Source: Aurantiochytrium sp. KH105 (Eukaryota; Sar; Bigyra; Thraustochytrida; Thraustochytriidae). Taken from it: 64,000 nt of DNA. Of the stretch, positions 30,323-39,858 are shown in pieces (position 1 is the first letter of the stretch; each line of letters opens with the position of its first letter). Location: positions 1 to 64,000 of the forward strand of contig BGKB01000226.1 in NCBI GenBank assembly GCA_003116975.1, given 5' to 3'. Under the pieces are notes generated by a model. That model did no database searches. It saw only the letters and a list, made by a program, of their open reading frames with translations, and had not been told where the DNA came from. The translations under genes and the position numbers were made by a program.

Positions 30323-31840
30323 TCACGGTCCAGCCACCGCGAATCTGACGTCATCATCGTCAGCGCTGCCCGAGGGCATGATGTCGTCGTTGTTGTTGTT
30401 GTTGTTGTTGTTATCGCGGTTGCTCTTGCGACTATCATCTCTGCCGACTGCTCCCGTGGCACCTTGGCCACTTTCTTGATCCGTTGCATTGGCATTCTGG
30501 CTCGATCGACCACTTCCTTTGGGAAAGGCTCCGGCACGCTGAGGACCCTCCGCGGCGGCCGCCATGGGTGGGCCGCGCGTTTTGCTGAGAATATGCTCGA
30601 GAAACTCGCCGAAAAAGTTGATATTCATCAGTCTGAAAATCTCCATTTTGGCCGAGTGAAAAGAGTCTGCACGGAAAATGGGGTCCTCACCGGGACTGAG
30701 CGCCTTGCTTCGATTGTACAAACGAAGGAGCTCAATTCGAAGCGTGTGCGACAAATTTACTTCTGAAGATGCATCGTGAGAAACAAAAGTTTCTACAATC
30801 ATGAGCGCCTCCTGCTCCCGCGCCTCAGGAGAGGCGGTTGGATTCTTCCACAGGTCTTCGTACCGGAGGAGCGCGTCCCAGAACAGAATATTCTCCGCTG
30901 CAAATTTACTCTTGCAAAAGGCAAAGAACTGCGCACGGGCAGTACGGTCTTCCAAAACACTGTCAAGCGAGGCGTACGTCTGCGGCACTTCAGGGGCGCT
31001 TGCACCAGTGGCTCCTTTGGATTTATTTTCTGGAGGCGAGTATTTAGCACGCTTGGAGTGCATTGTGCCCTTGGTCGTTCCTTTCGTCGTTGGTTTGGTA
31101 GTGTCGTCGCGCGTCGTGTTCGACGATCTACGATGCGTATCGCCGTCGCGCGTGCGCCGCGCTTCGGTCTTTTCAAATTCTTCATTTTGCGTAAGAATAT
31201 ACATTCGGAGCATCGTCGCCAGTAGAGTCACTACAAGCATTGGAATGGTGACGTAGTTAAAGATAGTCGTGCTTTCCACGTAGTCAGAGTGCGAGAAGCA
31301 AAGCCCCTCCTCGCAGACAGAAGTGATGTCGCAGTCCGAGTCCCGTCGGCACGATTTCCCATCGCCGCAAGCCTTACAAAAGGGGCCACCACAGTCAACG
31401 TCAGCCTCGCCTCCGCTGAGCGAAAGGGACTGGTCGACTTCAATCACGTCTCGAACACTGTTGCTGCATTCGATTGATGTTCCTACAGCGTGTATTTTGC
31501 GCGCACAGATTGTCGCGGCGTTATCCGCGAAGGTCCCTTCGGTGCAGCCTCTTGGCAGGGAATTGCAATCCTCTGTGCTTAGCGACGCCCCAAGGCTACT
31601 CGCAAACGCCTCCAATGTCTGGCTTGAGCAATTAGCCATAAAGTTCTCCATGCTCTCATCGAAGCAGATAGAGCATAGCTCTTCGGCATCATCTTTGGCC
31701 GCTGACGAGCACGTCAAAAGTTCTTCGACGACGCTCGTGAGTTCACTGGCGCTCGAAGGGCATCGGCTCATGCCCAGTGCTGCTTGCGGAGCCAAGACCA
31801 CCAGCGCGGCCGCAAGTATGCACGCATTTGTTGGCACCAT
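30323..31840 (-). CDS. Single-pass membrane protein with cytosolic RGS domain, 505 aa
   Basis: Predicted cell-surface or endomembrane protein that would accelerate GTP hydrolysis on G-alpha subunits. The ATG at 31840 opens a signal peptide (about residues 1-23, ILAAALVVLAPQAALG); upstream codons start only with TTG. The ectodomain (about 24-190) is Cys-rich and ends with a DVDCGGPFCKACGDGKSC-type motif (about 147-165) seen in adhesive or secreted protist proteins. One membrane span lies at about 193-216 (VTIPMLVVTLLATMLRMYIL). A basic Thr/Lys linker follows, then the RGS domain (about 288-417), with FFAFCKSKFAAENILFWDAL as the canonical helix 3-4 block. An Asn tract encoded by GTT repeats lies near the C-terminus. 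G-protein partners are not in this window. Confidence 0.88.
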   Translation of the reverse strand: MVPTNACILAAALVVLAPQAALGMSRCPSSASELTSVVEELLTCSSAAKDDAEELCSICFDESMENFMANCSSQTLEAFASSLGASLSTEDCNSLPRGCTEGTFADNAATICARKIHAVGTSIECSNSVRDVIEVDQSLSLSGGEADVDCGGPFCKACGDGKSCRRDSDCDITSVCEEGLCFSHSDYVESTTIFNYVTIPMLVVTLLATMLRMYILTQNEEFEKTEARRTRDGDTHRRSSNTTRDDTTKPTTKGTTKGTMHSKRAKYSPPENKSKGATGASAPEVPQTYASLDSVLEDRTARAQFFAFCKSKFAAENILFWDALLRYEDLWKNPTASPEAREQEALMIVETFVSHDASSEVNLSHTLRIELLRLYNRSKALSPGEDPIFRADSFHSAKMEIFRLMNINFFGEFLEHILSKTRGPPMAAAAEGPQRAGAFPKGSGRSSQNANATDQESGQGATGAVGRDDSRKSNRDNNNNNNNNDDIMPSGSADDDDVRFAVAGP

Positions 31841-33067
31841 TGTTGTGTGTGCACTTATTGCGTTGCACGTTTGCTGGGCGCAAGTTGTATCCAGGGGCTC
31901 AAAGGACAAAGGAAAGTCCCAACTTTGAGGGTTTGTCAGCCAGCGTTTGGCATCTACGGAGTAGGCCGACTCTGAACCATGCCACGGGCTATGCGATCAG
32001 GCTATCACCGACGCAAGACGGAGGGGGTGGCGTGGCATTCACATGGCGCAACTCTGGGCTGTAATATGAAAAAGGGTCGGTAGTTCCTTGCAAACTATCA
32101 AAGAGGTCGGCAAGTCCTTGCAACAATCTGGCCCTCGGGTGGTGCCACTTCTGACGTACTCCATCGACGATCTGGCCCTCTGCTTCCGCGTTTGACCTTG
32201 CGTGGTCGAGCGCTTCCAGCCCATGAAAGCATGGAAAGCCCGTGGCCGCTGCCAATCGACCACCTTGGAGGACGGACAATCGCTTTCTTGACTTTTTCAT
32301 TCTCTGGGTCTTTGGGACACCGATGAGGAAAAGAAGCAATGGAAAGAACGTCAAGAAGAAGAAAGGGCGGTGAGAGGTAGTATAGGCCTACTTGCGGTCA
32401 ACTGGCCATGCGACGTGCTCATAGTCGCACACCCTTGCGCGCGGTAGGGTAGTGACCAAATTCACATGGAATGGTCCACGATGACCTTTGCTGGTCAGTG
32501 GGTGATCTTGCCACCCTGTTCTACAGTTTCTCTCTTCTCGTTGACTGACCCCTTCTAGGATTCACTCACGATAGACAGCACTGGCCGGTGACGAAACTAG
32601 GGAAAGTACGCCCATCTTGAGGAATGCTTGGTTGCTTCGCAGTTATCAGAGGGACAGCCGGGACTTCCGTGTCTTTTGGTCGTTCTATTGTTCTATTTGT
32701 TGTTCTCTTCCGCGAAGCTTCCACAGATTTATCGAGAAATTACAGTGACAAAACTAGTTTTTGAAAGACTGCTTCTAATATGTAATATCTAGTTCCAAAC
32801 TATTATATCACGAATACTTTATTCAATTCCAAATCCTTCTTCTCCGAGACAGACCTGGATCAAAAACGCTCGTGTTCTCCGCGTCCGCCTTTCCGCGCCG
32901 AGCATCGAAGGGCCGCACGCTCTCGCCGCGCGACCTTTGCGCTCGTCCCCCTCCTCCCCCCCCTCCCCCCTCCCCTCCGTTCTCGCGCGTCGCCGACAGA
33001 CGCGCGAACCGAAGCGTGTCTCGTGTGGATCGAGAGTTGGACGTTGGACCCGAGGCCGACGCCAACC
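31841..33067. promoter_or_regulatory. Divergent intergenic region, RGS / USP14
   Basis: A 1.2-kb region between diverging start codons. Bases 32560-32860 are AT-rich. The last 190 bases before the USP14 ATG are GC-rich with a CCCCTCC-type pyrimidine run at about 32947-32979, likely core promoter or leader. No supported gene or RNA. Confidence 0.55.
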
Positions 33068-34564
33068 ATGGGCACCTTCTCCGTCAGGGTGAAGTGGAAC
33101 AAGAAGACGTACGAGGATGTGGTCGTCGACACGTCAAAGGACGCCGAGACCTTCAAAGAGACCCTGTACAGCCTGACGGGCGTACCCGTGGACCGGCAAA
33201 AGGTCATGTGCAAGGGCATCTTCAAGGGCACTCTCAAGGACGACATGGACATGGACGCCATGCCTTGGAAGGACGGCGTATTGGTGGCCATGATGGGCAC
33301 CTCGACCGGTATCCCGAAGCCTCCCGAGGAAGAAACGCGGTTCGTGGAGGATATGACTACGGCCGAGAAGCAAAAGGTGTCAGCCGCGGAGCCGCCTGGC
33401 CTCGTGAACCTCGGTAACACTTGCTACATGAACAGCACCCTGCAGTGCCTGCGTGCAATCCCGGAGCTTCGCGAATCTCTTGAGGCCTCGCCGATCAGCG
33501 CGAGCAGCGGCGATATCAGCGAGCGGATGACCGCGGCGCTGCGCGACCTATTTCAGCAAATGGACGACTCCACAGACGAGGTTGTTCCGAATGGCTTTGT
33601 GCAAGCGATGCGACTCACCTTCCCCCAATTTGCGCAGACCACACCTCGTGGTGGTTTTGCGCAGCAGGACGTCGACGAGTTCTACAATGAGCTCATGCAG
33701 GTCCTCTCGCAAAAGCTCACCGATGGTGGAAGCGTGGGTCTTGGCGGCAAGTCCAACGCCGTCTCCGCCCTCTTCGAAGTCGAGATGAGCACCGAGCTCC
33801 GATGCGTGGAGAGCGAGGACGAGGAAGTCGTGCGTGGCTCCGACACGCAGCGCCGGCTTCAGTGCAACATTACCTCGGAGATTGGCACACTCGAGGAGGG
33901 CCTCAAGCTTGGCATGGAGTCCGAGCTTGAGAAGCAGTCACGCGTGCTCGGCCGCAATGCGCTTTGGAAGCAGTCGAGCCGCATTCACAAGCTGCCCCGC
34001 TACCTCGTTGTACAGTTTAACCGCTTTTTCTGGAAGCGGACTCCCGGTTCGATGGATCACGAGGGTGTGAACTGCAAGATTCTCAAGCCTGTCAAGTTTT
34101 CCATGGTGCTCGACGTCTATGATTTCTGCGACGAAAGTCTCCAGGCCATTCTCTCTGGCCCGCGCCGTGAGCACGCCAAGGAGCTCATGTCTCGCGGCAA
34201 AGCGAAGCCGAGCACTGACGAGATGGACGCTGAGGAGGACGAGGATGAGGATGTTCAGGCCGCCATGCGCATGTCCATGGGCGCAGACGGAGAAGATGCG
34301 TACCCGGGAGTGACTGTACCTGATGACTTCCGTGGCGTCTACGAGCTCTTTGGCGTGATCACGCACAAGGGTCGCGCATCTGACAGCGGCCATTACATGA
34401 GCTGGGTCAAGCAGAACGATGGCCCCGACTCGTGGATCGTCTTTGACGACGAAGTACCTTCCCGGTGTACCTCGGAGGACGTTGCCAAGCTCTATGGTGG
34501 CGGTGACTACGACATGAACTATGTCTGCTTTTACCGTGTCCCAGAAGACCAGGACAGCATCTGA
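33068..34564 (+). CDS. Proteasome-associated ubiquitin-specific protease USP14/Ubp6, 498 aa
   Basis: A cysteine protease that trims ubiquitin chains from substrates docked on the 26S proteasome. The ATG at 33068 (context AACCATGG) starts an N-terminal ubiquitin-like domain (about residues 1-78, FSVRVKWNKKTYEDVVVDTS). This is the proteasome-docking part of the family. The catalytic Cys box reads GLVNLGNTCYMNSTLQCLRA (about 112-131). QQDVDEFYNELM is the second conserved block. The His box is GVITHKGRASDSGHYMSWVK, with the active-site His in SGHY, and the domain closes with YDMNYVCFYR. A Glu/Asp-rich loop (DEMDAEEDEDED) sits before the final block. Length matches yeast Ubp6 (499) and human USP14 (494). 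It converges with the orphan gene downstream. Confidence 0.96.
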   Translation: MGTFSVRVKWNKKTYEDVVVDTSKDAETFKETLYSLTGVPVDRQKVMCKGIFKGTLKDDMDMDAMPWKDGVLVAMMGTSTGIPKPPEEETRFVEDMTTAEKQKVSAAEPPGLVNLGNTCYMNSTLQCLRAIPELRESLEASPISASSGDISERMTAALRDLFQQMDDSTDEVVPNGFVQAMRLTFPQFAQTTPRGGFAQQDVDEFYNELMQVLSQKLTDGGSVGLGGKSNAVSALFEVEMSTELRCVESEDEEVVRGSDTQRRLQCNITSEIGTLEEGLKLGMESELEKQSRVLGRNALWKQSSRIHKLPRYLVVQFNRFFWKRTPGSMDHEGVNCKILKPVKFSMVLDVYDFCDESLQAILSGPRREHAKELMSRGKAKPSTDEMDAEEDEDEDVQAAMRMSMGADGEDAYPGVTVPDDFRGVYELFGVITHKGRASDSGHYMSWVKQNDGPDSWIVFDDEVPSRCTSEDVAKLYGGGDYDMNYVCFYRVPEDQDSI

Positions 34565-34918
34565 GCGGGCGGACGTTGAACGAACGACATCAAGAAAGAA
34601 AGAATGATATCCAAAGAAACTATGAATGAGTGAACGAATCGAGACACCTCCTTTTCTCTCCCCCCTCCCCCCTTCTGCTTCCCTTTTTCTCATTCTCTTT
34701 CCTTCTTTTTCCTCCTTTCTCTTCTGCCAGTCGCAAATTCGCGACAGATTGTCTTCCTTATTTAGGATGATAGACCTATCGAGCAGTCAAACATTCTCTA
34801 ATCAATCACGGCCCTCTCTACAATTAGGTTACGACGAAACCTTTTCGGGGCTCACGTATAACACGATTTCAAGTTTTTTTTTCTTCCGCGCTTTCTTCTT
34901 TGTTCCAATCTATTCAAT
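34565..34918. other. Convergent spacer, USP14 / orphan gene
   Basis: A 354-bp AT- and pyrimidine-rich stretch (C/T-rich at about 34650-34730, T run at about 34876-34886) between converging stops. It is probably 3' flank of both genes; nothing else seen. Confidence 0.6.
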
Positions 34919-37900
34919 TCAAAAGTCAGCAACGAAAAGTCCTTGAAAAGTCGCAAGCACGGCTTGCACTGATGCGCGTTTCTGCACCAAAAGTTGCGTG
35001 ATTTCATCATCCAGGGTGTCATCGAGATTTTTCTCAAGTGACTTGCACACTGTCTCCGCAAGATGGTGAAAACCTCTTGCAGCTTTATACAGTGCGCTGC
35101 TCTCAAGATTCCCTTCGCGTTGCAGCTGGAAAATCGCATGCAAGCTGATTCCCTCTTTCGAATTCATCGCGTCTAAGACCGTGTTCGCCATATTGAGAAA
35201 AAGAACCTCTTGCTGTTCCTGCTGTTTGGATGACGTTAAATCTGCTTGGCTGTTGGGAAGCCAGGCTTCATGTTCTAGACAACTACGCAAATACCTGATG
35301 GACAAAAAGAGGTATTCCTGTGCCGCTTCCACCCAGGGAATTTCCTCCACGGAGACTAGATGGAGAGCTTCGCCCAGAAACGAAACGCCCATGCCAACGT
35401 CAGGACCAAGGGCCGCGCGCTCCCCGCGCGCGTCCACTTCATTGCCCTTTTTGCCAGGGCGCAAATTGATACGAAGCGCTCTATCCGGCTCTTGTGTTCG
35501 CGCAAAAACTCTTACATCGTATGGACTCTCTCCATTTCCGCGCACTGCAATCGTCGAGAACACATGCATAAAGACCTGGTTGTCTGTGTCCTTTGGAGCC
35601 TCATGGTCGACAGTTGACATCCTCAGCGAACCATCCCTGTGATTGAGTGGATCGCAGGGGAATCGTAGCACGTCGCTTGTAGCATACCTTGGCTGCGCCT
35701 GGCCATTCCACTCGAGGGCCAAACCACCTCGTCTCGCGTGTCCAGGCACTTGCTGCTGCCCAAGAGGAGATGCGAGAAGCGCCGGCACATCGTCAACAGC
35801 ACGGCGTGGGTCAAAGGCCAGTGCAAACCATGAGGTGCCATCGTACGCAACCAGCCGGCGCGCAGGACAACCATGGATGCTAAAGGCCACACGATTTAAG
35901 TCGAGCACAACCCGCGCCGGCGGGAGCTGAGCGAGACGGCTCCAAAGAAACCCTAGGGGTTCCTTTAGAGCGTCCTCTACGATGGCGATCGTTACCGCAG
36001 CAAGTCGTGTCCAGTACTCAGCCTGCATGGCGTGAGGCGCTTGTTTTCGTCGGCGCATCACGGCGAAGTCAAGAGATTGAGCAGATGCTTCTGTTTGCGC
36101 ATCTCCTCCATTTGTACCTAGTGAAAAGTCTCGTATCTTGCTGCCTGCGACGTCGAGTGTCTGCATGCAAGTGTCCAAAAGAACCTCGAGATCTCTCACA
36201 ATGGCATCTTTGTCCAAGTCGTCGAGGGCGCCGCAAAGGAGCTGGGCAACGCCAAGCTGGATCCCAACTGCTGCGGGAAGGAGAAAATCGTGTGGGTAGG
36301 CATCACGGTCGATGCGATAGAGAGCCTCGGCGTGAAGGCCACTGGCGGCCGATAAGAGGCGCACTTCCGGATCACTCTTGAGCCGGGACCTGTCCATGAC
36401 ACGGCGACGTTGCGTAAGCTCGGTTGGGGGCGGGGCCCACGGCCACCAAATGCTCGAGAGGCGTAGGCCCACGAGACTCTGTATCAAACTAAAACGGAGG
36501 GCGGCAGAGGAAGGGTCCAGCTGGCTCGCTTTCGCCAAGGCTCGCAAGGCAAACAAGTCGTCCGGCAACGTTCGATTGATGCAGAGATCCTCAAGTACCA
36601 GTAGCCAGCGATCAAGCTCCATGCGAGGCGCTTTGGAGCTGTCCAGGACATCAAGCTTGCAAACTTGGCTTACTGTTGCGCTGCAACCACCACTGTCTTC
36701 AGCCAATAGCACATTGAGTACGCGAACGGCCTCGTCCACAACTTCAGGCGAGACGCCGCGTGTCGTGCAAACCCGCATAAGCCCATGTGCGACGGGTGCG
36801 GCAAACCAAGGCGCAACTCCAATGGTCCGTGCTTCAAAATCGTATGCTTCTTGATCTGTCCCACGTCGCGTTTCCACGAACGTTTCGAGAAAGCTTGAAA
36901 TGACTTCACGAACAGTGAGAAGAGCCCATCCCGCGTGCTCCGTATCTTCCCATGTGCGCGCGGCAAAAAGTAAGAGGTCAAAGGCCGCGCGCCAGCATTC
37001 CTGCGCCGATGAACGGTGACTGTCCTTGAGTGCCATGAGCAGCGTTACAAGCTGAGCTGTCATCTTGGCGATATCAATTTCCGGAACAAAGGGTCCAGCG
37101 TATACTGTAGATACATGAATGAGCATGCAATGAAAGAGCATGCGTAGGGTCTCAAGTGTCCCCCTGCCACTAATACTATCTTCTGCAGCTACAAGGGACT
37201 GCAAGAGCGTCATCCTGGCGGACCCCAAACGTTCCGAGGCATCTGGCGCAGGTTCAACAGAGAGAAGCTGGAGAAGAGGAAGCGTCGCTGTGGAAGCGAC
37301 GGTTTTGCGACGGCATGTGAGCCGTACGAGCGCACGAGAGAGAGTCCATGTTTGGGATACGGCCCAGCCGGGGGTCATGAGACCTGCGTCCATTTTCGTG
37401 GGCACGGGCGCGGAAGAACGGAGCGTCCGTATGCGCGCGAGCAAGGTCAACGTCAACGCATCAAAGCCATCGCCCTGGTCGTCGAGATCTGCAGATTGCT
37501 GCACAGCAACAGTTGCGAGTGCCACGGATGGCGAAATAAGATGGAGTTGAACCCACTCTTCAGCTGAAGGAAGAATATCTCGCGCCCACACAAAGCTGCT
37601 CTTCACCGGATCAAATCTTTGCAACAGGTGAGCAGCACATGCCATCCAGTAGTCGAGACCCACTTTGAGTTGCGGCGTCGCGCTCTTGGCTGCTCGCAGA
37701 GAGCGGGCCATGAGCTTTACGAGCTCTCGGGCAGTAACTGATGCGCTACAAGCGACGAGGCTGACGGGAAAGAGTCGAGTGGCTCCTGCCCAGGCAACCT
37801 CAAGATTTTGAGCGCGACATACTAAACAAAAGACCCGATCCAGGGTCTCTCGCAGCAGCTCCGGATCACTCGAAGGCTCGTCGCGGCACAAAAGTGCCAT

Positions 37901-39571
37901 GACGACAGTTCCCGTGGCCGCCACGACGGCAGTATGATCATTTGGGCCCGATTCTCCTGCTCCCGCTCCTGTTCTCGCCACGTCGCCGCCGCGAGTATTG
38001 CTACGAGGCGACCCCGATGGGGCTGCAGCGGTAGCAGCGGTAGCAGTAGCAGCAGCAGCAGCAGTAGCAGCAGCGGACCCTCGAGGGCTTTGCGCTGAGC
38101 TAGTTTTGTCCCTCGATGTGGCTGCAGTGCTCGTGAGAATGCGCGCAAAAATCTCGAGCAGACTGGCGAGACAAGCCTCAGACGCCACGGTAGCAATTTC
38201 ATGAGCAATCATACTGACTCCGATTGCATCCTGGGCCAGCGAATCATCTGTAACCTTGGCGAGCATGAGAATGCAGAGGACAAGAAGGTCGGGTCTACTG
38301 AGTAGTAGATCCACAATGCTGATGCCTTCCGTACGCGCGAGCTCTTGGACCCAACTGAGCGTGAGAGGAACGCAGGCTGCTACTCGATGCGCTTCTAGGT
38401 ACGAGACGAACCGAAGTGCGGCGGTTCCAGCGTTGATCTGACCCTCCTCGATGATGGCGACTTCGACATCTGCAGGTGTTCCTTCGCCGACTCCCTGCCA
38501 GCCAATGATTGCCCACTCCCGTGCAGAAAGCCGGGCGCGTTGGTGATGTTGTTGTACTGCGGGCGAAGAAGGGCCGGCGGCCCGGTCCTGAAGAAGGAGA
38601 GCCCGGCTTCCTTGCAATGAGTCCGAGGATGTCGCCGGTCGCGTTGCGTTTTCAACGTGGTCCATGAACTGTTCGCGCAAAAACTCCTGGTCCAAACTGG
38701 GCATGAACCACACGCGGTCGAATCGCGAAGCGAGATTGGACCGCGAAACGGTCCATTGAAGACGAAGCCAAAAGTGGTACTGGCCGACGGAGATCATGTC
38801 GCGGTATCCCTCGCGAAGCTGACAGAGTCTGTGCTCGGTGCGCACATCCATGAACCAGACTTTTGTTGGGCTTGCAGCGCTTCCTACGTTCTTACAGCGT
38901 CGGCGAACCCATGGAGGCACGGTGGCATCTCTAGCGTCGACTGGCGGCAGGCCTGCGCTCGCAGCCAGGAGCGGGGCAGCAAGGCCCGATTCGCTGACGC
39001 GGTCATCTCGCGCGGCATCTCCTGCTGCAGGAAAGAAACGAATAATGATGGCAGCTTCATCAACGGCCTGCGTCGAGGTGCTGTCCTCGATTGCGAGGAG
39101 GAGGACGAGATTGTCACAAAAGGAGTCTTCGTCTGCGTACGCAAAGGGGCTTTTGCGCACTGCAATCATGACGCGAGCCGGATGATGTGCGTCGATCATG
39201 GCGTCCTCCTGTCCGCTAACCTCGAGTGTGCCGACCTCATCGTCGCGCCAGGCGGTGAGCCTTGCCACGACATTCTGCGCCGCGCGGACTTTCGCGTTAT
39301 CGTGCTCGCTGCCGGCCGCGTCCTCGTCACCACGGTCACTTTTCAGGCCTCCAGCAGAGGCGTCAGAGCCGCCCGCAGCCGCTGGCCGCTGCGAGGCTGC
39401 CGAGCTCTCGAGCGCCGCCTCCACGCAGAGGAAGTGGCCCGCCCGCACGGGCACCCAGTTCGCGCGCGGCGGCGCCCATGCTTGCGGCGAGCCCGGCTTC
39501 GCCTTCGCCTTCGCCGCTGGCGGCGGGGCCGCGGGCGTCGCCACGGCGTGGGCCTCTGCCGCCGCGGACAT
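34919..39571 (-). CDS. Large uncharacterised protein, 1550 aa
   Basis: I do not recognise a family. The frame begins at an ATG (39571), runs 1550 codons and has coding-like composition throughout. The N-terminal 30 residues are Ala/Pro/Lys-rich. Residues about 30-330 look like mixed beta-rich folds (VWFMDVRTEHRLCQLREGY, QYHFWLRLQWTVSR). Residues about 380-1150 are dominated by hydrophobic helices with regular spacing, as in ARM/HEAT-type scaffolds, interrupted by an Ala/Thr tract (about 505-520) encoded by GCA/GCT-type repeats. The last 300 residues contain a beta-rich block (VFMHVFSTIAVRGNGESPYD) and a helical tail. No catalytic motif, membrane span or zinc site is evident. It could be a highly diverged scaffold or DOCK-like exchange factor, but I cannot support that. 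It shares a short divergent promoter with RabGGTase alpha. Confidence 0.75.
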   Translation of the reverse strand: MSAAAEAHAVATPAAPPPAAKAKAKPGSPQAWAPPRANWVPVRAGHFLCVEAALESSAASQRPAAAGGSDASAGGLKSDRGDEDAAGSEHDNAKVRAAQNVVARLTAWRDDEVGTLEVSGQEDAMIDAHHPARVMIAVRKSPFAYADEDSFCDNLVLLLAIEDSTSTQAVDEAAIIIRFFPAAGDAARDDRVSESGLAAPLLAASAGLPPVDARDATVPPWVRRRCKNVGSAASPTKVWFMDVRTEHRLCQLREGYRDMISVGQYHFWLRLQWTVSRSNLASRFDRVWFMPSLDQEFLREQFMDHVENATRPATSSDSLQGSRALLLQDRAAGPSSPAVQQHHQRARLSAREWAIIGWQGVGEGTPADVEVAIIEEGQINAGTAALRFVSYLEAHRVAACVPLTLSWVQELARTEGISIVDLLLSRPDLLVLCILMLAKVTDDSLAQDAIGVSMIAHEIATVASEACLASLLEIFARILTSTAATSRDKTSSAQSPRGSAAATAAAAATATAATAAAPSGSPRSNTRGGDVARTGAGAGESGPNDHTAVVAATGTVVMALLCRDEPSSDPELLRETLDRVFCLVCRAQNLEVAWAGATRLFPVSLVACSASVTARELVKLMARSLRAAKSATPQLKVGLDYWMACAAHLLQRFDPVKSSFVWARDILPSAEEWVQLHLISPSVALATVAVQQSADLDDQGDGFDALTLTLLARIRTLRSSAPVPTKMDAGLMTPGWAVSQTWTLSRALVRLTCRRKTVASTATLPLLQLLSVEPAPDASERLGSARMTLLQSLVAAEDSISGRGTLETLRMLFHCMLIHVSTVYAGPFVPEIDIAKMTAQLVTLLMALKDSHRSSAQECWRAAFDLLLFAARTWEDTEHAGWALLTVREVISSFLETFVETRRGTDQEAYDFEARTIGVAPWFAAPVAHGLMRVCTTRGVSPEVVDEAVRVLNVLLAEDSGGCSATVSQVCKLDVLDSSKAPRMELDRWLLVLEDLCINRTLPDDLFALRALAKASQLDPSSAALRFSLIQSLVGLRLSSIWWPWAPPPTELTQRRRVMDRSRLKSDPEVRLLSAASGLHAEALYRIDRDAYPHDFLLPAAVGIQLGVAQLLCGALDDLDKDAIVRDLEVLLDTCMQTLDVAGSKIRDFSLGTNGGDAQTEASAQSLDFAVMRRRKQAPHAMQAEYWTRLAAVTIAIVEDALKEPLGFLWSRLAQLPPARVVLDLNRVAFSIHGCPARRLVAYDGTSWFALAFDPRRAVDDVPALLASPLGQQQVPGHARRGGLALEWNGQAQPRYATSDVLRFPCDPLNHRDGSLRMSTVDHEAPKDTDNQVFMHVFSTIAVRGNGESPYDVRVFARTQEPDRALRINLRPGKKGNEVDARGERAALGPDVGMGVSFLGEALHLVSVEEIPWVEAAQEYLFLSIRYLRSCLEHEAWLPNSQADLTSSKQQEQQEVLFLNMANTVLDAMNSKEGISLHAIFQLQREGNLESSALYKAARGFHHLAETVCKSLEKNLDDTLDDEITQLLVQKRASVQAVLATFQGLFVADF

Positions 39572-39858
39572 GCGCCAGCCGTGCGCGCGCGCGCGCTCGC
39601 TCGCTCGCCCGCTGGCTGGCCGCCTGGCTGCCTTGGGGTCTGGGCGCCGCAGATACCACCCTGCGTTACTATGGATTTAGTATGCGTAGATCAGGTCGTA
39701 ACGCGTCTCTCTCGTCTTGCAGAGCCCAAACGTCGAGGCAAGGCGAGGCAAGGCGCGGCAGCTTGTTGCGACGCGGCGAGGAGACCGCGCTCGTGCTGCT
39801 GGAGGTGGAGGCGGAGGCGGAGCTGGCACGGTGTCCGTCGGGCTGGCGTCGATCGACC
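39572..39858. promoter_or_regulatory. Short bidirectional promoter, orphan gene / RabGGTase alpha
   Basis: Only 287 bp separate the two diverging ATGs, so both core promoters and leaders must fit here. It contains CG-alternating and CTCGCTCG-type runs at about 39580-39615 and a CGAGGCAAGGCGAGGCAAGG duplication near 39733-39752. Confidence 0.65.

Noticed and set aside
39262..39858. 199-codon extension of RabGGTase alpha
   Set aside because: It overlaps the start of the divergent orphan gene and lacks an ATG-supported homology; family members begin MHGR at 39859.
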